Part shown: positions 10,550 to 19,600 of the stretch, in pieces
How positions within the stretch are numbered: the first letter of the stretch is position 1
Layout of the letters: every line of letters starts with the position of its first letter
NCBI RefSeq assembly: GCF_022549785.1
Contig: NZ_JAKZGO010000023.1
Location: 288 to 58,275 of the forward strand
Source: Belliella alkalica
GTDB taxonomy: Bacteria; Bacteroidota; Bacteroidia; Cytophagales; Cyclobacteriaceae
Length of the DNA stretch: 57,988 bases
Direction of reading: 5' to 3'
The notes under the pieces: generated by a model
Told to the model about the DNA's origin: nothing
The model's database searches: none
Seen by the model: only the letters and a program-made list of their open reading frames with translations
Program-made: the position numbers and the translations under genes

Positions 10550-10579
10550 CTGAAAGCAGCAATTAGATGCTGCTTTCAG
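10550..10579 (+). terminator. Perfect 11-bp hairpin after gltX, no U-tract
   Basis: CTGAAAGCAGC (10550-10560) and GCTGCTTTCAG (10569-10579) are perfect complements around an 8-base loop. A T-run is missing, so it may be a weak terminator, an RNA-processing site or an attenuator. An in-frame ATG at 10567 lies inside the hairpin, which argues for the next gene starting at 10597. Confidence 0.5.
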
Positions 10580-10596
10580 CCGTAATCAATAAGAAG

Positions 10597-10800
10597 ATGG
10601 CTAAGAAACCCAAAAAAGAAGAGAACCCAAAAGTTCACAAAGATCTAGAAGGCTTCCAAATGAATATTGATTCTTTTGGTGAGATTTCGAGTAGTTTTCC
10701 TATTGACAAACTCAATGAGTTTTTGAATAACAATGTCGAAGACAAGAAATTGAAGGATAGAGAAGATATCAATGATATCAAAAAAGGTAAAAAGAAATAG
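10597..10800 (+). CDS. Small lysine-rich hypothetical protein
   Basis: A 67-residue protein from the ATG at 10597 (MAKKPKKEEN). An earlier in-frame ATG at 10567 would add ten residues but lies in the hairpin after gltX. Composition is highly charged: basic N-terminus (AKKPKKEE), an amphipathic middle (FPIDKLNEFLNNNVED) and a basic C-terminus (KKGKKK). There are no cysteines, membrane segment or signal peptide. It could be a small cytoplasmic nucleic-acid or ribosome-associated protein, but that is only a guess from charge. It ends 10 bases before the next likely start, suggesting one transcript. I do not recognise a family. Confidence 0.6.
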   Translation: MAKKPKKEENPKVHKDLEGFQMNIDSFGEISSSFPIDKLNEFLNNNVEDKKLKDREDINDIKKGKKK

Positions 10801-10810
10801 AAAGGTGAAA

Positions 10811-11470
10811 ATGCAAAAGTCTTTCACTTTATTTTTATTGTTGTTTGTAGGTCTAATAAGTGAGAATCTTCTTGCCCAAACTAATATTGGCATTAGGGGC
10901 GGATATTCTACCTCTAATTATAGCTATAGATTTAGGCCAGGTTCAATAGTCACTAGGACCGGAGGAATCACAGCGCCTACATATAGTTTGATAATTGAAC
11001 AGTTTCTTGCCAAAAATGCCGGTGCACAAATTGAAATCCAATACCTACAATTAGGTTACACGCAAAGGGATACGCTCGAAAGAACCAATCAAACTAGATT
11101 TGATTTTATCAAAGTTCCATTTATGTCTAACTTTTACTTTGGAAACAGGGGTAGGTTTCATATTAAATTAGGGACACATGTTGGATATATGCTAAATGTG
11201 ACAGACCCAATTAGAGAGTACGACACACCCGGTGTCTTGCCCACTTATGGGGGTGATAATGACAGGCCAAGAAAACTTCTATATGGCCTATCTGCTGGAG
11301 CGGGTTTGTCAAAACTATTTGGAAAAAGCACCTTAGCTGGTGAGGTACGGTTTTCATATGACTTTAATAGACCTGAAACTCAAAACCGTGTTTTTGATAT
11401 GACCTCAACCAATATTGAATTTACAATGAGTTACCTATTTCAAATAATTAAACCCAAGTGGCAAAATTAG
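10811..11470 (+). CDS. Outer-membrane beta-barrel protein (PorT/OmpW-like)
   Basis: From the ATG at 10811 the protein has 219 residues and opens with a clear signal peptide (MQKSFTLFLLLFVGLISENL, cleaved near LLAQ). An in-frame ATG at 10772 would put a basic extension before it and overlap the previous gene, so 10811 is preferred. The mature part alternates short polar turns with amphipathic strands (IGIRGGYSTS, FHIKLGTHVGYML, LYGLSAGAGLS), as in Bacteroidota outer-membrane beta-barrel proteins such as PF13568. Location is inferred to be the outer membrane; no specific function can be assigned. Confidence 0.75.
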   Translation: MQKSFTLFLLLFVGLISENLLAQTNIGIRGGYSTSNYSYRFRPGSIVTRTGGITAPTYSLIIEQFLAKNAGAQIEIQYLQLGYTQRDTLERTNQTRFDFIKVPFMSNFYFGNRGRFHIKLGTHVGYMLNVTDPIREYDTPGVLPTYGGDNDRPRKLLYGLSAGAGLSKLFGKSTLAGEVRFSYDFNRPETQNRVFDMTSTNIEFTMSYLFQIIKPKWQN

Positions 11471-11538
11471 CAGAAAAAGGAACTATTTAACAGGCTTACT
11501 GTTATCAATTACAAACTACAAAATCAATCATAGCGATT

Positions 11539-12120
11539 ATGTTACAAGCACAAAAGAGACCTACGACGATATACATGGAAGCCAATCCCAACCCAAATTC
11601 TTTGAAGTTTGTGGTGAATTTCATGTTGGCTGAAGAGGGTGTGAGCTTCGATTATCCAAATCAAGAAAGTACAGAGAATTCTCCCCTTGCAAATGAACTA
11701 TTTAATTTTGCTGCAGTAGACAGGGTGTTTATAGCTTCTAACTTTGTGACAGTTACAAAAAAAGAAGATATCGAATGGCTTGAACTTCAAGACATTGTAA
11801 GGAACCATATCAAAACTTATCTAGAATCAGGTAAGGTGCCTGTAAAAGCAGAATTCGATAAAGATCCACTATTTGATGAAAACGATTCTGAGATAGTAAA
11901 GAAAATCAAAGGTATTTTGGATGAGTACATCAGGCCTGCAGTAGAGCAAGATGGTGGTGCGATAGTTTTTCATAGTTTTCAAGATGGCGTAGTAAAAGTT
12001 TTACTTCAAGGAAGTTGCTCTGGATGTCCATCAAGTACAGTGACACTAAAAGCAGGTATAGAAAATCTACTCACAAGGATGCTTCCTGAAGTAAAGGAAG
12101 TACAAGCAGAGGGAGTATAA
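11539..12120 (+). CDS. NifU/Nfu-type iron-sulfur cluster carrier
   Basis: A 193-residue protein with two parts. The N-terminal ~90 residues (YMEANPNPNSLKFVVN) match the Nfu_N domain. The C-terminal ~75 residues match the NifU-like domain, with its cluster-binding CxxC in GSCSGCPSST (C160 and C163). Nfu proteins receive Fe-S clusters from a scaffold and deliver them to target enzymes in the cytoplasm. The stop is 4 bases before the next start, so the two genes are probably co-transcribed. Length and domain order are normal. Confidence 0.9.
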   Translation: MLQAQKRPTTIYMEANPNPNSLKFVVNFMLAEEGVSFDYPNQESTENSPLANELFNFAAVDRVFIASNFVTVTKKEDIEWLELQDIVRNHIKTYLESGKVPVKAEFDKDPLFDENDSEIVKKIKGILDEYIRPAVEQDGGAIVFHSFQDGVVKVLLQGSCSGCPSSTVTLKAGIENLLTRMLPEVKEVQAEGV

Positions 12121-12124
12121 CCTG

Positions 12125-13201
12125 ATGCTTAGAGGAAATTGGACTTGGACAATACTAGGCCTGATCAGCATTCTGATCAGGCATTTTGCACTTAAATCCC
12201 CTGCAAAAACAGAAGAACTATATTCTCGGAAATTTTTCCCAGGAGTAAGAAACCTCATTGATTTAACACTTTCCAAGCTACCCTTTGCAACAGTATATAT
12301 CTTCATAGCTTCTGTTTTTTTGTTCATTGGAATATTTATTTTTCACTTTATAAAAAAGAATGGCTGGAAAAACAAGTTAGGATATACGATAAGATCGATA
12401 TTCAATTACTTGGGAGCATTGATATTTTTCTTTTTAATCCTATGGGGTTACAATTATCAAAGAATCCCAGTATTTGAGCAAATAGGAATGAAACCTATCC
12501 CACTAGATGAACAGCAATTGATAGGGGAAATGGAACTTACACGTAACATCTTGAATCAGCTTAGATCTGACATCCAAAACGATACTTTGCCAATAGAGTC
12601 AATCATGGATTATAATGATCTTGAAAAGTTGGTAAGAGGAAATATGAGGGAACACTTGTACTTATTAGGCATGAATTTCACTGGGGAACCTCGTACAAAA
12701 CAATTTTATCCAGCAGGATTTATGCGAAAAATGGGAATTTTGGGAATATATTTTCCATTTACTGGAGAAAGCTATATTGACCCAACACTTCATCCACTAG
12801 AAAAACCTTTTACCATAGCCCATGAAATGGCTCATAGCTATGGTGTAACAGATGAAGGCGAAGCTAACTTTATCGCTTGGGTCATTGGATCAAATAGCGA
12901 TGATGTGTTGCTCCAATATTCTGCACAGCTCAAGCTTTTGCGCTATCAAATGAATGATTTATTTAGAATGTCTAAGGAACTTTACACCCATTTTTATAAA
13001 ACTATTCCTAAGGGAATAAAGAACGACCTGATCTCAATCAGCAAAAATTCAGAAAAGTATAAACCAATTAATTTGGAATTGAGTAGAAAATCAAATGATC
13101 TCTTTCTCAAAACACAAGGTGTAAAAGCAGGTGTAATGAGTTACCAACAATTGCCAATGCTAGCATATTCCTGGAGAGTACGGTTAAAATCTTCAAATTA
13201 A
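12125..13201 (+). CDS. Membrane zinc metalloprotease-like protein, DUF3810
   Basis: A 358-residue protein with hydrophobic segments near residues 55-80 and 95-115, then a soluble domain. AHEMAHSYGVTDEGEANF carries an HExxH zinc-protease motif followed by a downstream Glu, the DUF3810 (PF12725) pattern. It is likely anchored in the inner membrane; which side the catalytic domain faces cannot be told from the sequence. It starts 4 bases after the Nfu stop, so translation is probably coupled. Substrate unknown. Confidence 0.8.
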   Translation: MLRGNWTWTILGLISILIRHFALKSPAKTEELYSRKFFPGVRNLIDLTLSKLPFATVYIFIASVFLFIGIFIFHFIKKNGWKNKLGYTIRSIFNYLGALIFFFLILWGYNYQRIPVFEQIGMKPIPLDEQQLIGEMELTRNILNQLRSDIQNDTLPIESIMDYNDLEKLVRGNMREHLYLLGMNFTGEPRTKQFYPAGFMRKMGILGIYFPFTGESYIDPTLHPLEKPFTIAHEMAHSYGVTDEGEANFIAWVIGSNSDDVLLQYSAQLKLLRYQMNDLFRMSKELYTHFYKTIPKGIKNDLISISKNSEKYKPINLELSRKSNDLFLKTQGVKAGVMSYQQLPMLAYSWRVRLKSSN

Positions 13202-13300
13202 CTTCATCATCAGTTTTCTCGTAAGTATAGAAGGCGAAAATTTTACTAAATAATTCATTATGAAATTAATTTATTAATTTCGGCAAAAATTTGAAAAAGT

Positions 13301-14191
13301 ATGAATAAAATAATTTGCATTGTAATATTTGCATTGTACTCACCTTGCATTGTCAACGCACAGGTTAATTTGTATGTGAAAGAGGAAAGAAACGGGAATA
13401 AAACATTTTTTTCGGAGAATAAAGACGCGTATCATTATTCAGTGATTATTGATTTAGAAGATTTTGAAAATTTAGACACTAGAGATGTTAGTGGAAGATT
13501 CTTTATAGCCAAGCCAGGCAAGCACCCACTAGCTAAAATGAGGGTGAAAAATATTGGGGAAAACACAAGTTTAAAATATACTAGCCAAATAATAAAAGGT
13601 AAATACAATCCTGAGTTTAGAGATAAAATCCCCTTTTTAATTCCAATTAGAGAAGGTCTCGAAGTTAAGATAACTAAGGAAATTTATAATCAAGATGTTA
13701 CTAATGAAGATGTTGATAAAAGAAATGCTGGTGTATTGATACATTTTTCTGAACCTACATTCATATGTGCACCTAGGAAAGGATTAGTTACTCAAATCAA
13801 TGATGGTAATCTGAATGAGTCCAACGAAATAGATGATGAAGAGAATTTTATTGAATTATACCATGAAGATGGCACGTTCTCAAGACTATATGTATTCAAA
13901 TCAAAAACATCAAGAATCAATGTAGGAGATGTTGTATTTCCAGGCATGGAACTCGCCGAATCAGCAGTACTAAACCAGCAAGCGGAGTCTTATGTGAGGT
14001 TAGTGAGGTTAATTACTGTTAAAGAAGGTTATAATTTAATACAAAAAAATGAGGATGTGGCATTCGTAAGTAGTATAAACTCAAGCCTAAAACCAGAAAA
14101 TGGATTTAAAATGATTTCGGTACATCCAAAAAAATGGATAACTTTTGAAATGTCAAAGAAGGAATTGAAAAAGGTACTTCCTACACTATAA
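13301..14191 (+). CDS. Secreted protein with a degenerate M23 (LytM-like) domain
   Basis: A 296-residue protein with a signal peptide (MNKIICIVIFALYSPCIVNA). Residues ~155-225 follow the M23 peptidase scaffold: ICAPRKGLVTQI (usually vxAPxxGxV), NFIELYHEDGTFSRLYVFK (usually NxIxIxHxDGxxSxYxHL) and INVGDVVFPGMELAES (usually VkxGdxVxxGqxiaxsG). The HxH zinc position is occupied by Y197-V198-F199, although H188 of the HEDG segment remains. It is therefore probably non-catalytic, like LytM activator or binding proteins. The first ~150 residues are unrecognised. A 99-base gap precedes it, so it probably has its own promoter. Confidence 0.65.
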   Translation: MNKIICIVIFALYSPCIVNAQVNLYVKEERNGNKTFFSENKDAYHYSVIIDLEDFENLDTRDVSGRFFIAKPGKHPLAKMRVKNIGENTSLKYTSQIIKGKYNPEFRDKIPFLIPIREGLEVKITKEIYNQDVTNEDVDKRNAGVLIHFSEPTFICAPRKGLVTQINDGNLNESNEIDDEENFIELYHEDGTFSRLYVFKSKTSRINVGDVVFPGMELAESAVLNQQAESYVRLVRLITVKEGYNLIQKNEDVAFVSSINSSLKPENGFKMISVHPKKWITFEMSKKELKKVLPTL

Positions 14192-14201
14192 ATGGATTGA
14201 T

Positions 14202-14233
14202 AATAGCTATCTAAAGATTAGGTAGCTATTTTT
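14202..14233. terminator. Bidirectional terminator between convergent genes
   Basis: AATAGCTATCT (14202-14212) pairs with AGGTAGCTATT (14220-14230), 11 bp with one G-T wobble around a 7-base loop, followed by a run of six T on the + strand. The stop codon of the convergent EamA gene lies inside the right arm. Confidence 0.8.
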
Positions 14234-15143
14234 TATTTCCAATCCATACACCCAAAATCACAGCGACTATCCCGAAATAGTGGCCAAGTAACAAAACTTC
14301 ACCATCCATTAGTCCCCATAAAATAGCCACAATTGGGATGAGGTATGTAACCGAACTTGCAAATACGGGAGTGGCAACTTTGACCATAATATTGAATAGT
14401 ATCAAAGCCAATGCTGTCCCAACGACACCCAAAAGTGTAATGTAAGAAGCCGCTTCTACCGCGCCTTCCACTTGGGTTAATTTGAAAGAAAAGTCTGTGA
14501 AAGCGAATAGATAAATAGAAGCTGCAGGCAGTACCATCAAGAGTGAAATAGCTGTAATTGCCACTGGCTTAAGTTCCACAAACCTATATTTTATGATATT
14601 CAAATTTACCCCATAACAAGCGCATGCGAGTAGCACAAAGAATGCGTAAGAATTGATATCAGCAAAAGTTCCGAAAATAGAGTCTTCCTTTACTATTAAT
14701 AGCAATGCTACTCCAATGAAAGCAATGAACAGTCCAATTGTATTTCTTTTAGTGATACGCGCATTGAAAAATAAAGCGCCTATCACTACTACAAACAAAG
14801 GAGTCATAGCATTAAACACACCAGTGAGAGAGCTGCTTAATTGTGTTTGGGCTTTTGCAAATAGAAATGCTGGAATAAAACTCCCAACAAGCCCTACAAT
14901 TATCAGATTCTTTACTTGCTTTTTGTTGAGTGTTTTTAATCTAGGCAATGATAAAGGAAGCAAAACAATGCCTGCTGTTACGATTCTAAATGCGCCTACT
15001 TCACCAGGAGAAAAGATCTCCAAGCCTCTTTTTATCAAGATAAAAGAACTACCCCATATCAAGGCAAGAATAATTAGAAAACCCCAGGCCTTCAAAGCAC
15101 CTTCAGCTTGGATATCTCTGGGTGGGTTTTGATTATTTGACAA
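14226..15143 (-). CDS. EamA/DMT-family membrane transporter
   Basis: A 305-residue, very hydrophobic protein with about ten membrane helices in two EamA repeats. The first opens with LALIWGSSFILIKRGLE, the usual DMT-superfamily entry motif (WGSSF). The family exports small metabolites or amino acids across the inner membrane; the substrate cannot be predicted. It begins 11 bases after the dusB stop and is read in the same direction, so the two are probably one operon. Confidence 0.88.
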   Translation of the reverse strand: MSNNQNPPRDIQAEGALKAWGFLIILALIWGSSFILIKRGLEIFSPGEVGAFRIVTAGIVLLPLSLPRLKTLNKKQVKNLIIVGLVGSFIPAFLFAKAQTQLSSSLTGVFNAMTPLFVVVIGALFFNARITKRNTIGLFIAFIGVALLLIVKEDSIFGTFADINSYAFFVLLACACYGVNLNIIKYRFVELKPVAITAISLLMVLPAASIYLFAFTDFSFKLTQVEGAVEAASYITLLGVVGTALALILFNIMVKVATPVFASSVTYLIPIVAILWGLMDGEVLLLGHYFGIVAVILGVWIGNKK

Positions 15144-15154
15144 AATGGGGCGCT

Positions 15155-16144
15155 TTAAAATTGATAATCAGCATACACTTCTGCTACTTGGTCAAGTATA
15201 GCCGAAACCTGATCGTAAGTGTCTGCTGTTACCATTTCTGTCCTGAAAGGTTTGAAATTTGGCATACCTCTGAAATAGTTCGTATAGTGACGACGCATTT
15301 CCAAAATCCCTTGCTTTTCACCTTTCCACTGAACAGAGAAATCTAAATGCTTCTTAGTTACATTGATTCTTTCTTCCAGCCCTGGGGCTTTAAGTTCCTC
15401 GCCTGTAGCTAGAAAATGCTTGATTTCATTGAATATCCACGGATACCCAATAGCAGCCCTACCGATCATCATTCCATCGACATTGTATTTTTCTTTATAC
15501 TCCTTGGCTTTTTGTGGAGAATCGATATCTCCATTTCCAAATACTGGGATATGTAATCGTGGATTTTCTTTTACCAAGTTCAAATAAGACCAATCAGCTT
15601 CACCTTTATACATCTGCTGTCTGGTACGGGCATGAATACTTATAGCCTGAATACCTACATCTTGAAGACGCTCTGCGACTTCCACAATTCTGATGGTATC
15701 CTGAGACCAACCTAACCTTGTCTTGACGGTAACAGGGATATTCACAGCCTTTACGATTTCAGCTGTCATGGAGACCATTTTGTCAATATCCAACAAAATA
15801 CCTGCTCCAGCACCTTTGCAGGCAACTTTGTTCACTGGACAGCCGTAATTGATATCTAAAATATCAGGTCCAGCCTCTGCTGCTATTGCTGCAGCCTCAC
15901 GCATGGACTCTATATCATTTCCGAAAATCTGAATGCCAATCGGTCTTTCATATTCATAAATATCCAATTTCTGAACACTCTTGACTGCATCTCTTATAAG
16001 CCCTTCAGAACTGATGAATTCTGTGTACATCAAATCTGCTCCATTTTCCTTGCATACTGCCCTAAATGGAGGATCACTCACATCTTCCATTGGTGCCAAA
16101 AGCAATGGAAATTCACCTAATTCTAAGTTTCCTATCTTTACCAC
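15155..16144 (-). CDS. dusB: tRNA-dihydrouridine synthase (DusB family)
   Basis: A flavin enzyme that reduces uridines in the tRNA D-loop. The 329 residues form a TIM barrel opening with LLAPMEDVSDPPFR. The catalytic cysteine is C102 in NYGCPVNKVACKGAGAG. Later motifs ISIHARTRQQMYKG and VFGNGDID, and MMIGRAAIGYPWIF, are FMN/tRNA-binding signatures of the DusB group. It is divergent from the CPBP protease gene with only 38 bases between the starts, so both promoters must overlap there. Confidence 0.93.
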   Translation of the reverse strand: MVKIGNLELGEFPLLLAPMEDVSDPPFRAVCKENGADLMYTEFISSEGLIRDAVKSVQKLDIYEYERPIGIQIFGNDIESMREAAAIAAEAGPDILDINYGCPVNKVACKGAGAGILLDIDKMVSMTAEIVKAVNIPVTVKTRLGWSQDTIRIVEVAERLQDVGIQAISIHARTRQQMYKGEADWSYLNLVKENPRLHIPVFGNGDIDSPQKAKEYKEKYNVDGMMIGRAAIGYPWIFNEIKHFLATGEELKAPGLEERINVTKKHLDFSVQWKGEKQGILEMRRHYTNYFRGMPNFKPFRTEMVTADTYDQVSAILDQVAEVYADYQF

Positions 16145-16182
16145 TTCTCAATTCTATTTAATCTTGTAAATTTACCGCAATT

Positions 16183-17142
16183 ATGGAGATTTATAAAGCC
16201 CAATCCCCAATTGCTCGCAAAAGTAACTGGTTTTTGTCATTAGTTGTTATTGTATTGGTTACTTTCGGTGTCATGGCTGTATTGCAATCCATTTCAATCT
16301 TTTTGGTTAATCCGATTTTTGGGATTCCTATGGATGAGATGGTTGCGGCCTTTGCAGGCAATAGTCCCAACTCAGACGCAAGGATGGCTATTCTTTTTGT
16401 TCAGGGAATAGGTGCTGGATTATCCTTCTTGGTCTCAGCATTATTTATTGCCAAACTCATAGACAAGGCCGACTTTGGATGGAAACAGCAAATTGCTAAT
16501 TTTAAGTTCAATGGATTTCTGCGAATGTTTATGATTTTGTTCGGAGGGATACTTTTCAACACCCTGCTGATATATTGGAATAGCATTATTGCTCTTCCTG
16601 AATTTATGAGCTCATTTGAGAGTTGGGCGCGAGCCAAAGAAGATCAAGCTATGATTATGACAAAATTTCTAACAGATTTTGACAATATCAGTGAATTTAT
16701 AGTGGGTATTTTGGTAGTGGGAGTTTTGGCAGGATTAGGGGAAGAGTTTTTATTTAGAGGGGTATTACAACCCAAGCTACATTTCTATACGAGAAATGCC
16801 CATGTTGGGATCTGGCTGGCAGCGTTTGTTTTTTCTGCAATACATTTTCAATTTTACGGATTCTTTCCGAGAATGCTCTTGGGAGCAATATTCGGATATT
16901 TATACCTATATTCAGGGAGCTTAATTTATCCTATATTAGCTCATATTTTAAACAATGTCACAACTTTGGTATTGGTATATATGAATAAATTGGGCAAAGT
17001 TGATTTCGATATAGAAGAAGCTGATATGGTATCTATTCCTATAGCATTAGTTGGCTTATTGATTTTATTGGTAGGCTTTAAGATTTTCAAAGAAGTAAAT
17101 AAACCAAAGATAACAGATGGAGAATTGGATAAAAATATTTGA
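16183..17142 (+). CDS. CPBP-family intramembrane glutamic endopeptidase
   Basis: A 319-residue polytopic membrane protein. The Abi/CPBP motifs are present: EEFLFRG (E187, E188 and the arginine), FSAIHFQFYGFFPR (H221) and HILNN (H254). These form the active site of Rce1-like intramembrane proteases. Bacterial members cleave anchors or peptides, but this one has no diagnostic partner. Its 3' end overlaps the DUF2007 gene by 26 bases, and cdsA follows, indicating a co-transcribed membrane and lipid cluster. Confidence 0.88.
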   Translation: MEIYKAQSPIARKSNWFLSLVVIVLVTFGVMAVLQSISIFLVNPIFGIPMDEMVAAFAGNSPNSDARMAILFVQGIGAGLSFLVSALFIAKLIDKADFGWKQQIANFKFNGFLRMFMILFGGILFNTLLIYWNSIIALPEFMSSFESWARAKEDQAMIMTKFLTDFDNISEFIVGILVVGVLAGLGEEFLFRGVLQPKLHFYTRNAHVGIWLAAFVFSAIHFQFYGFFPRMLLGAIFGYLYLYSGSLIYPILAHILNNVTTLVLVYMNKLGKVDFDIEEADMVSIPIALVGLLILLVGFKIFKEVNKPKITDGELDKNI

Positions 17143-17323
17143 TGCTGAGTCGCCGGTAAGGGCAGAGATAGTAAAGGGGGTTTTGGAGGCACATGGTATT
17201 GGAGCTGTGATTCTGAACAAGAAAGAATCGGCTTATAAAATTCACGGGTATTATGAAGTGATGGTTCAAAATGAGAATTCATCAAACGCAACAAAAATCA
17301 TCGAGAATGAGATCACCTTTTAA
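17117..17323 (+). CDS. DUF2007 small protein (putative signal-transducing family)
   Basis: A 68-residue soluble protein matching DUF2007 (PF09413): WIKIFDAESPVRAEIVKGVLEAHGI, then an Ile/Val strand and YYEVMVQNEN. The fold is a small alpha-beta (ferredoxin-like) domain whose function is not established. It overlaps both neighbours, by 26 bases with the CPBP gene and 17 with the preferred cdsA start, so translational coupling is likely. Confidence 0.85.
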   Translation: MENWIKIFDAESPVRAEIVKGVLEAHGIGAVILNKKESAYKIHGYYEVMVQNENSSNATKIIENEITF

Positions 17324-18164
17324 GTTACGATCAAGATTCAATATCAATAATTATAGCAATTTAGGACAAAGAGTAATAACAGGTCTCATTGGGGCTTCCG
17401 TGATCGTAGCGGGATCCATCTACAGTGAATGGCTGTATTTTCTCATATTTGGTCTAATTTTGATTTTCTCCCAGATGGAGTTTTACAAGCTTTCTGGATT
17501 AGACGGGATGTTGCCTTTAAAGAGTTTCGGGACATTTCTGGGATTTATCATATTTGCTTTGACATTTTTGATTGAGCTTCAGCATCTCCAAGACAAATAT
17601 TATTTCTTGATTTTCCCTTTGGCTTCATTGGTGTTTTTCATCAAACTTTACAGGAAATCGGATAAGAAACCTTTCACAGGTGTAGCCTTTACGTTTTTGG
17701 GTATTTTCTATGTGGCAGTACCTTTTTCATTATTAAATTTGGCGGCATTTTCAGTTGATGGCACGTTTCATTATGAGATTATCATAGGTTCATTATTTAT
17801 TCTGTGGGCATCTGATACTGGTGCATATTTTGCGGGGACTAAGTTCGGGAAAACCAAGCTGTTTGAACGAGTTTCACCTAAGAAATCATGGGAAGGGTTC
17901 CTTGGCGGTGCGTTTCTTGCATTTACAATCGCTTATGTTTTAAGTATTTATTTTAATTCATTACCAGAGTGGCAGTGGTTTTGTATAACAGGAATTATAA
18001 TAATAGCAGGAACATATGGAGACTTGATAGAGTCTCTTTTCAAGCGCAGTATTGAGATCAAGGATTCAGGAAAAATATTGCCTGGGCATGGTGGATTCAT
18101 GGATCGTTTTGACGGATTGCTATTATCTGCCCCATTTATAGCGGCATTTTTGAAAATCTTTTAA
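17307..18164 (+). CDS. cdsA: Phosphatidate cytidylyltransferase
   Basis: Makes CDP-diacylglycerol from phosphatidate and CTP at the inner membrane, the branch point of phospholipid synthesis. The protein has several membrane helices. The C-terminal family signature is clear: SPKKSWEGFLGG and GDLIESLFKRSIEIKDSG, then LPGHGGFMDRFDGLL. The frame is open from an ATG at 17271, but the ATG at 17307 gives a shorter overlap with the DUF2007 gene and a normal N-terminus, so I prefer it. A phosphatidylserine decarboxylase further along belongs to the same pathway. Confidence 0.93.
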   Translation: MRSPFKLRSRFNINNYSNLGQRVITGLIGASVIVAGSIYSEWLYFLIFGLILIFSQMEFYKLSGLDGMLPLKSFGTFLGFIIFALTFLIELQHLQDKYYFLIFPLASLVFFIKLYRKSDKKPFTGVAFTFLGIFYVAVPFSLLNLAAFSVDGTFHYEIIIGSLFILWASDTGAYFAGTKFGKTKLFERVSPKKSWEGFLGGAFLAFTIAYVLSIYFNSLPEWQWFCITGIIIIAGTYGDLIESLFKRSIEIKDSGKILPGHGGFMDRFDGLLLSAPFIAAFLKIF

Positions 18165-18238
18165 AAATGCCTACCTCTTATTAAAAATACTCCTTAATAT
18201 TGTATCATAATTTAAAGCTCAACTAAAGAAACCCAAAT

Positions 18239-19516
18239 ATGGCTTACATTGAACCGGCCCCAATTAAGGATTCAGAAAATCCTTTGGAGTCAATGATGGA
18301 AAGGTTTAACCTTGCAGCTGAAAAACTAGGACTTTCAGATGAAGTTTACAACGTCTTAAAAAATCCTGCCAAACAAGTAATTGTTTCATTGCCAATCACG
18401 ATGGACAATGGCAAAATCCAAGTATTCGAAGGTATTCGTGTAATACACTCAAACATACTCGGGCCAGCCAAAGGCGGAATCCGCTTTGCGCCAGATGTGC
18501 ATTTGGATGAAGTAAAAGCGCTTGCAGCTTGGATGACTTGGAAATGTGCCGTAGTGGATATCCCTTATGGTGGTGGAAAAGGCGGTGTGAAGTGTAATCC
18601 AAGAGAAATGTCTAAGGGAGAAATTGAAAGATTAATGCGAGCTTACACGCTGGCAATGATCGATGTGTTTGGTCCAGACAAAGATATTCCTGCACCTGAT
18701 ATGGGTACAGGTCCAAGAGAAATGGCATGGCTAATGGATGAATATTCCAAAGCGCATGGAATGACAGTGAATGCAGTCGTTACTGGTAAGCCACTCGTTT
18801 TGGGAGGTTCTCTTGGAAGAACTGAAGCCACAGGGCGAGGTGTAATGGTGTCCGCACTTGCAGCTATGCAAAAATTGAAAATCAACCCTTTCCAAGCAAC
18901 TTGCGCAGTACAAGGTTTCGGAAATGTGGGTTCTTGGGCCTCGCTTCTATTGGAAGAAAGAGGTTTGAAAATTGTGGCAATTTCTGATATTTCGGGTGCA
19001 TATCACAACACAAATGGTATCAACATTCAAGAAGCAATTGACTACAGAGATGGCAATAATGGAACCTTAGAAGGTTTCAAAGGAGCTGAAAAGCTAGCTG
19101 ATGCAATGGAAATCTTGGAATTGGATGTAGATGTTTTGGTTCCTGCTGCTGTGGAAGATGTAATAACTATCCATAATGTAGATAGAATCAAAGCAAAACT
19201 AATCGTAGAAGGCGCCAATGGTCCGACTTCTGCCAAAGCTGATGCAATCATCAATGAAAAAGGAATCATGGCTGTTCCAGATATCCTAGCAAATGCAGGA
19301 GGGGTAACAGTTTCATATTTCGAATGGGTACAAAATAGATTAGGTTACAAATGGACTGCTGAAAGGGTAAACAGAAGATCTGATAGGATTATGAAGGATG
19401 CCTTTGACCACGTTTATGAAGCATCTATCAAATATGATGTACCGATGAGGATAGCTGCTTATATTGTAGCTATTGATAAAGTTGCCAAGACTTATACTTA
19501 TAGAGGAGGCTTCTAA
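18239..19516 (+). CDS. gdhA: Glu/Leu/Phe/Val-type glutamate dehydrogenase
   Basis: Catalyses reversible oxidative deamination of glutamate to 2-oxoglutarate and ammonia. The 425 residues contain the catalytic signature PYGGGKGGVKCNP with the active lysine at K114, and a Rossmann fold with AVQGFGNVGSWA near residue 230. This size fits the ~420-residue hexameric catabolic-type enzymes. NAD or NADP preference cannot be settled by eye. A strong hairpin terminator follows at 19547-19578, separating it from the decarboxylase gene. Confidence 0.93.
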   Translation: MAYIEPAPIKDSENPLESMMERFNLAAEKLGLSDEVYNVLKNPAKQVIVSLPITMDNGKIQVFEGIRVIHSNILGPAKGGIRFAPDVHLDEVKALAAWMTWKCAVVDIPYGGGKGGVKCNPREMSKGEIERLMRAYTLAMIDVFGPDKDIPAPDMGTGPREMAWLMDEYSKAHGMTVNAVVTGKPLVLGGSLGRTEATGRGVMVSALAAMQKLKINPFQATCAVQGFGNVGSWASLLLEERGLKIVAISDISGAYHNTNGINIQEAIDYRDGNNGTLEGFKGAEKLADAMEILELDVDVLVPAAVEDVITIHNVDRIKAKLIVEGANGPTSAKADAIINEKGIMAVPDILANAGGVTVSYFEWVQNRLGYKWTAERVNRRSDRIMKDAFDHVYEASIKYDVPMRIAAYIVAIDKVAKTYTYRGGF

Positions 19517-19546
19517 TTAGCACCTGAGGAAAGTTTACTATATTTG

Positions 19547-19578
19547 AGGTGTGAAAGTTAAGGCTTTCGCACCTTTTT
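19547..19578 (+). terminator. Rho-independent terminator after gdhA
   Basis: AGGTGTGAAAG (19547-19557) pairs with CTTTCGCACCT (19564-19574), with one G-T wobble and a 6-base loop, followed by TTTTT. Confidence 0.85.
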
Positions 19579-19600
19579 ACATTAAGAATAAATTTGAATT

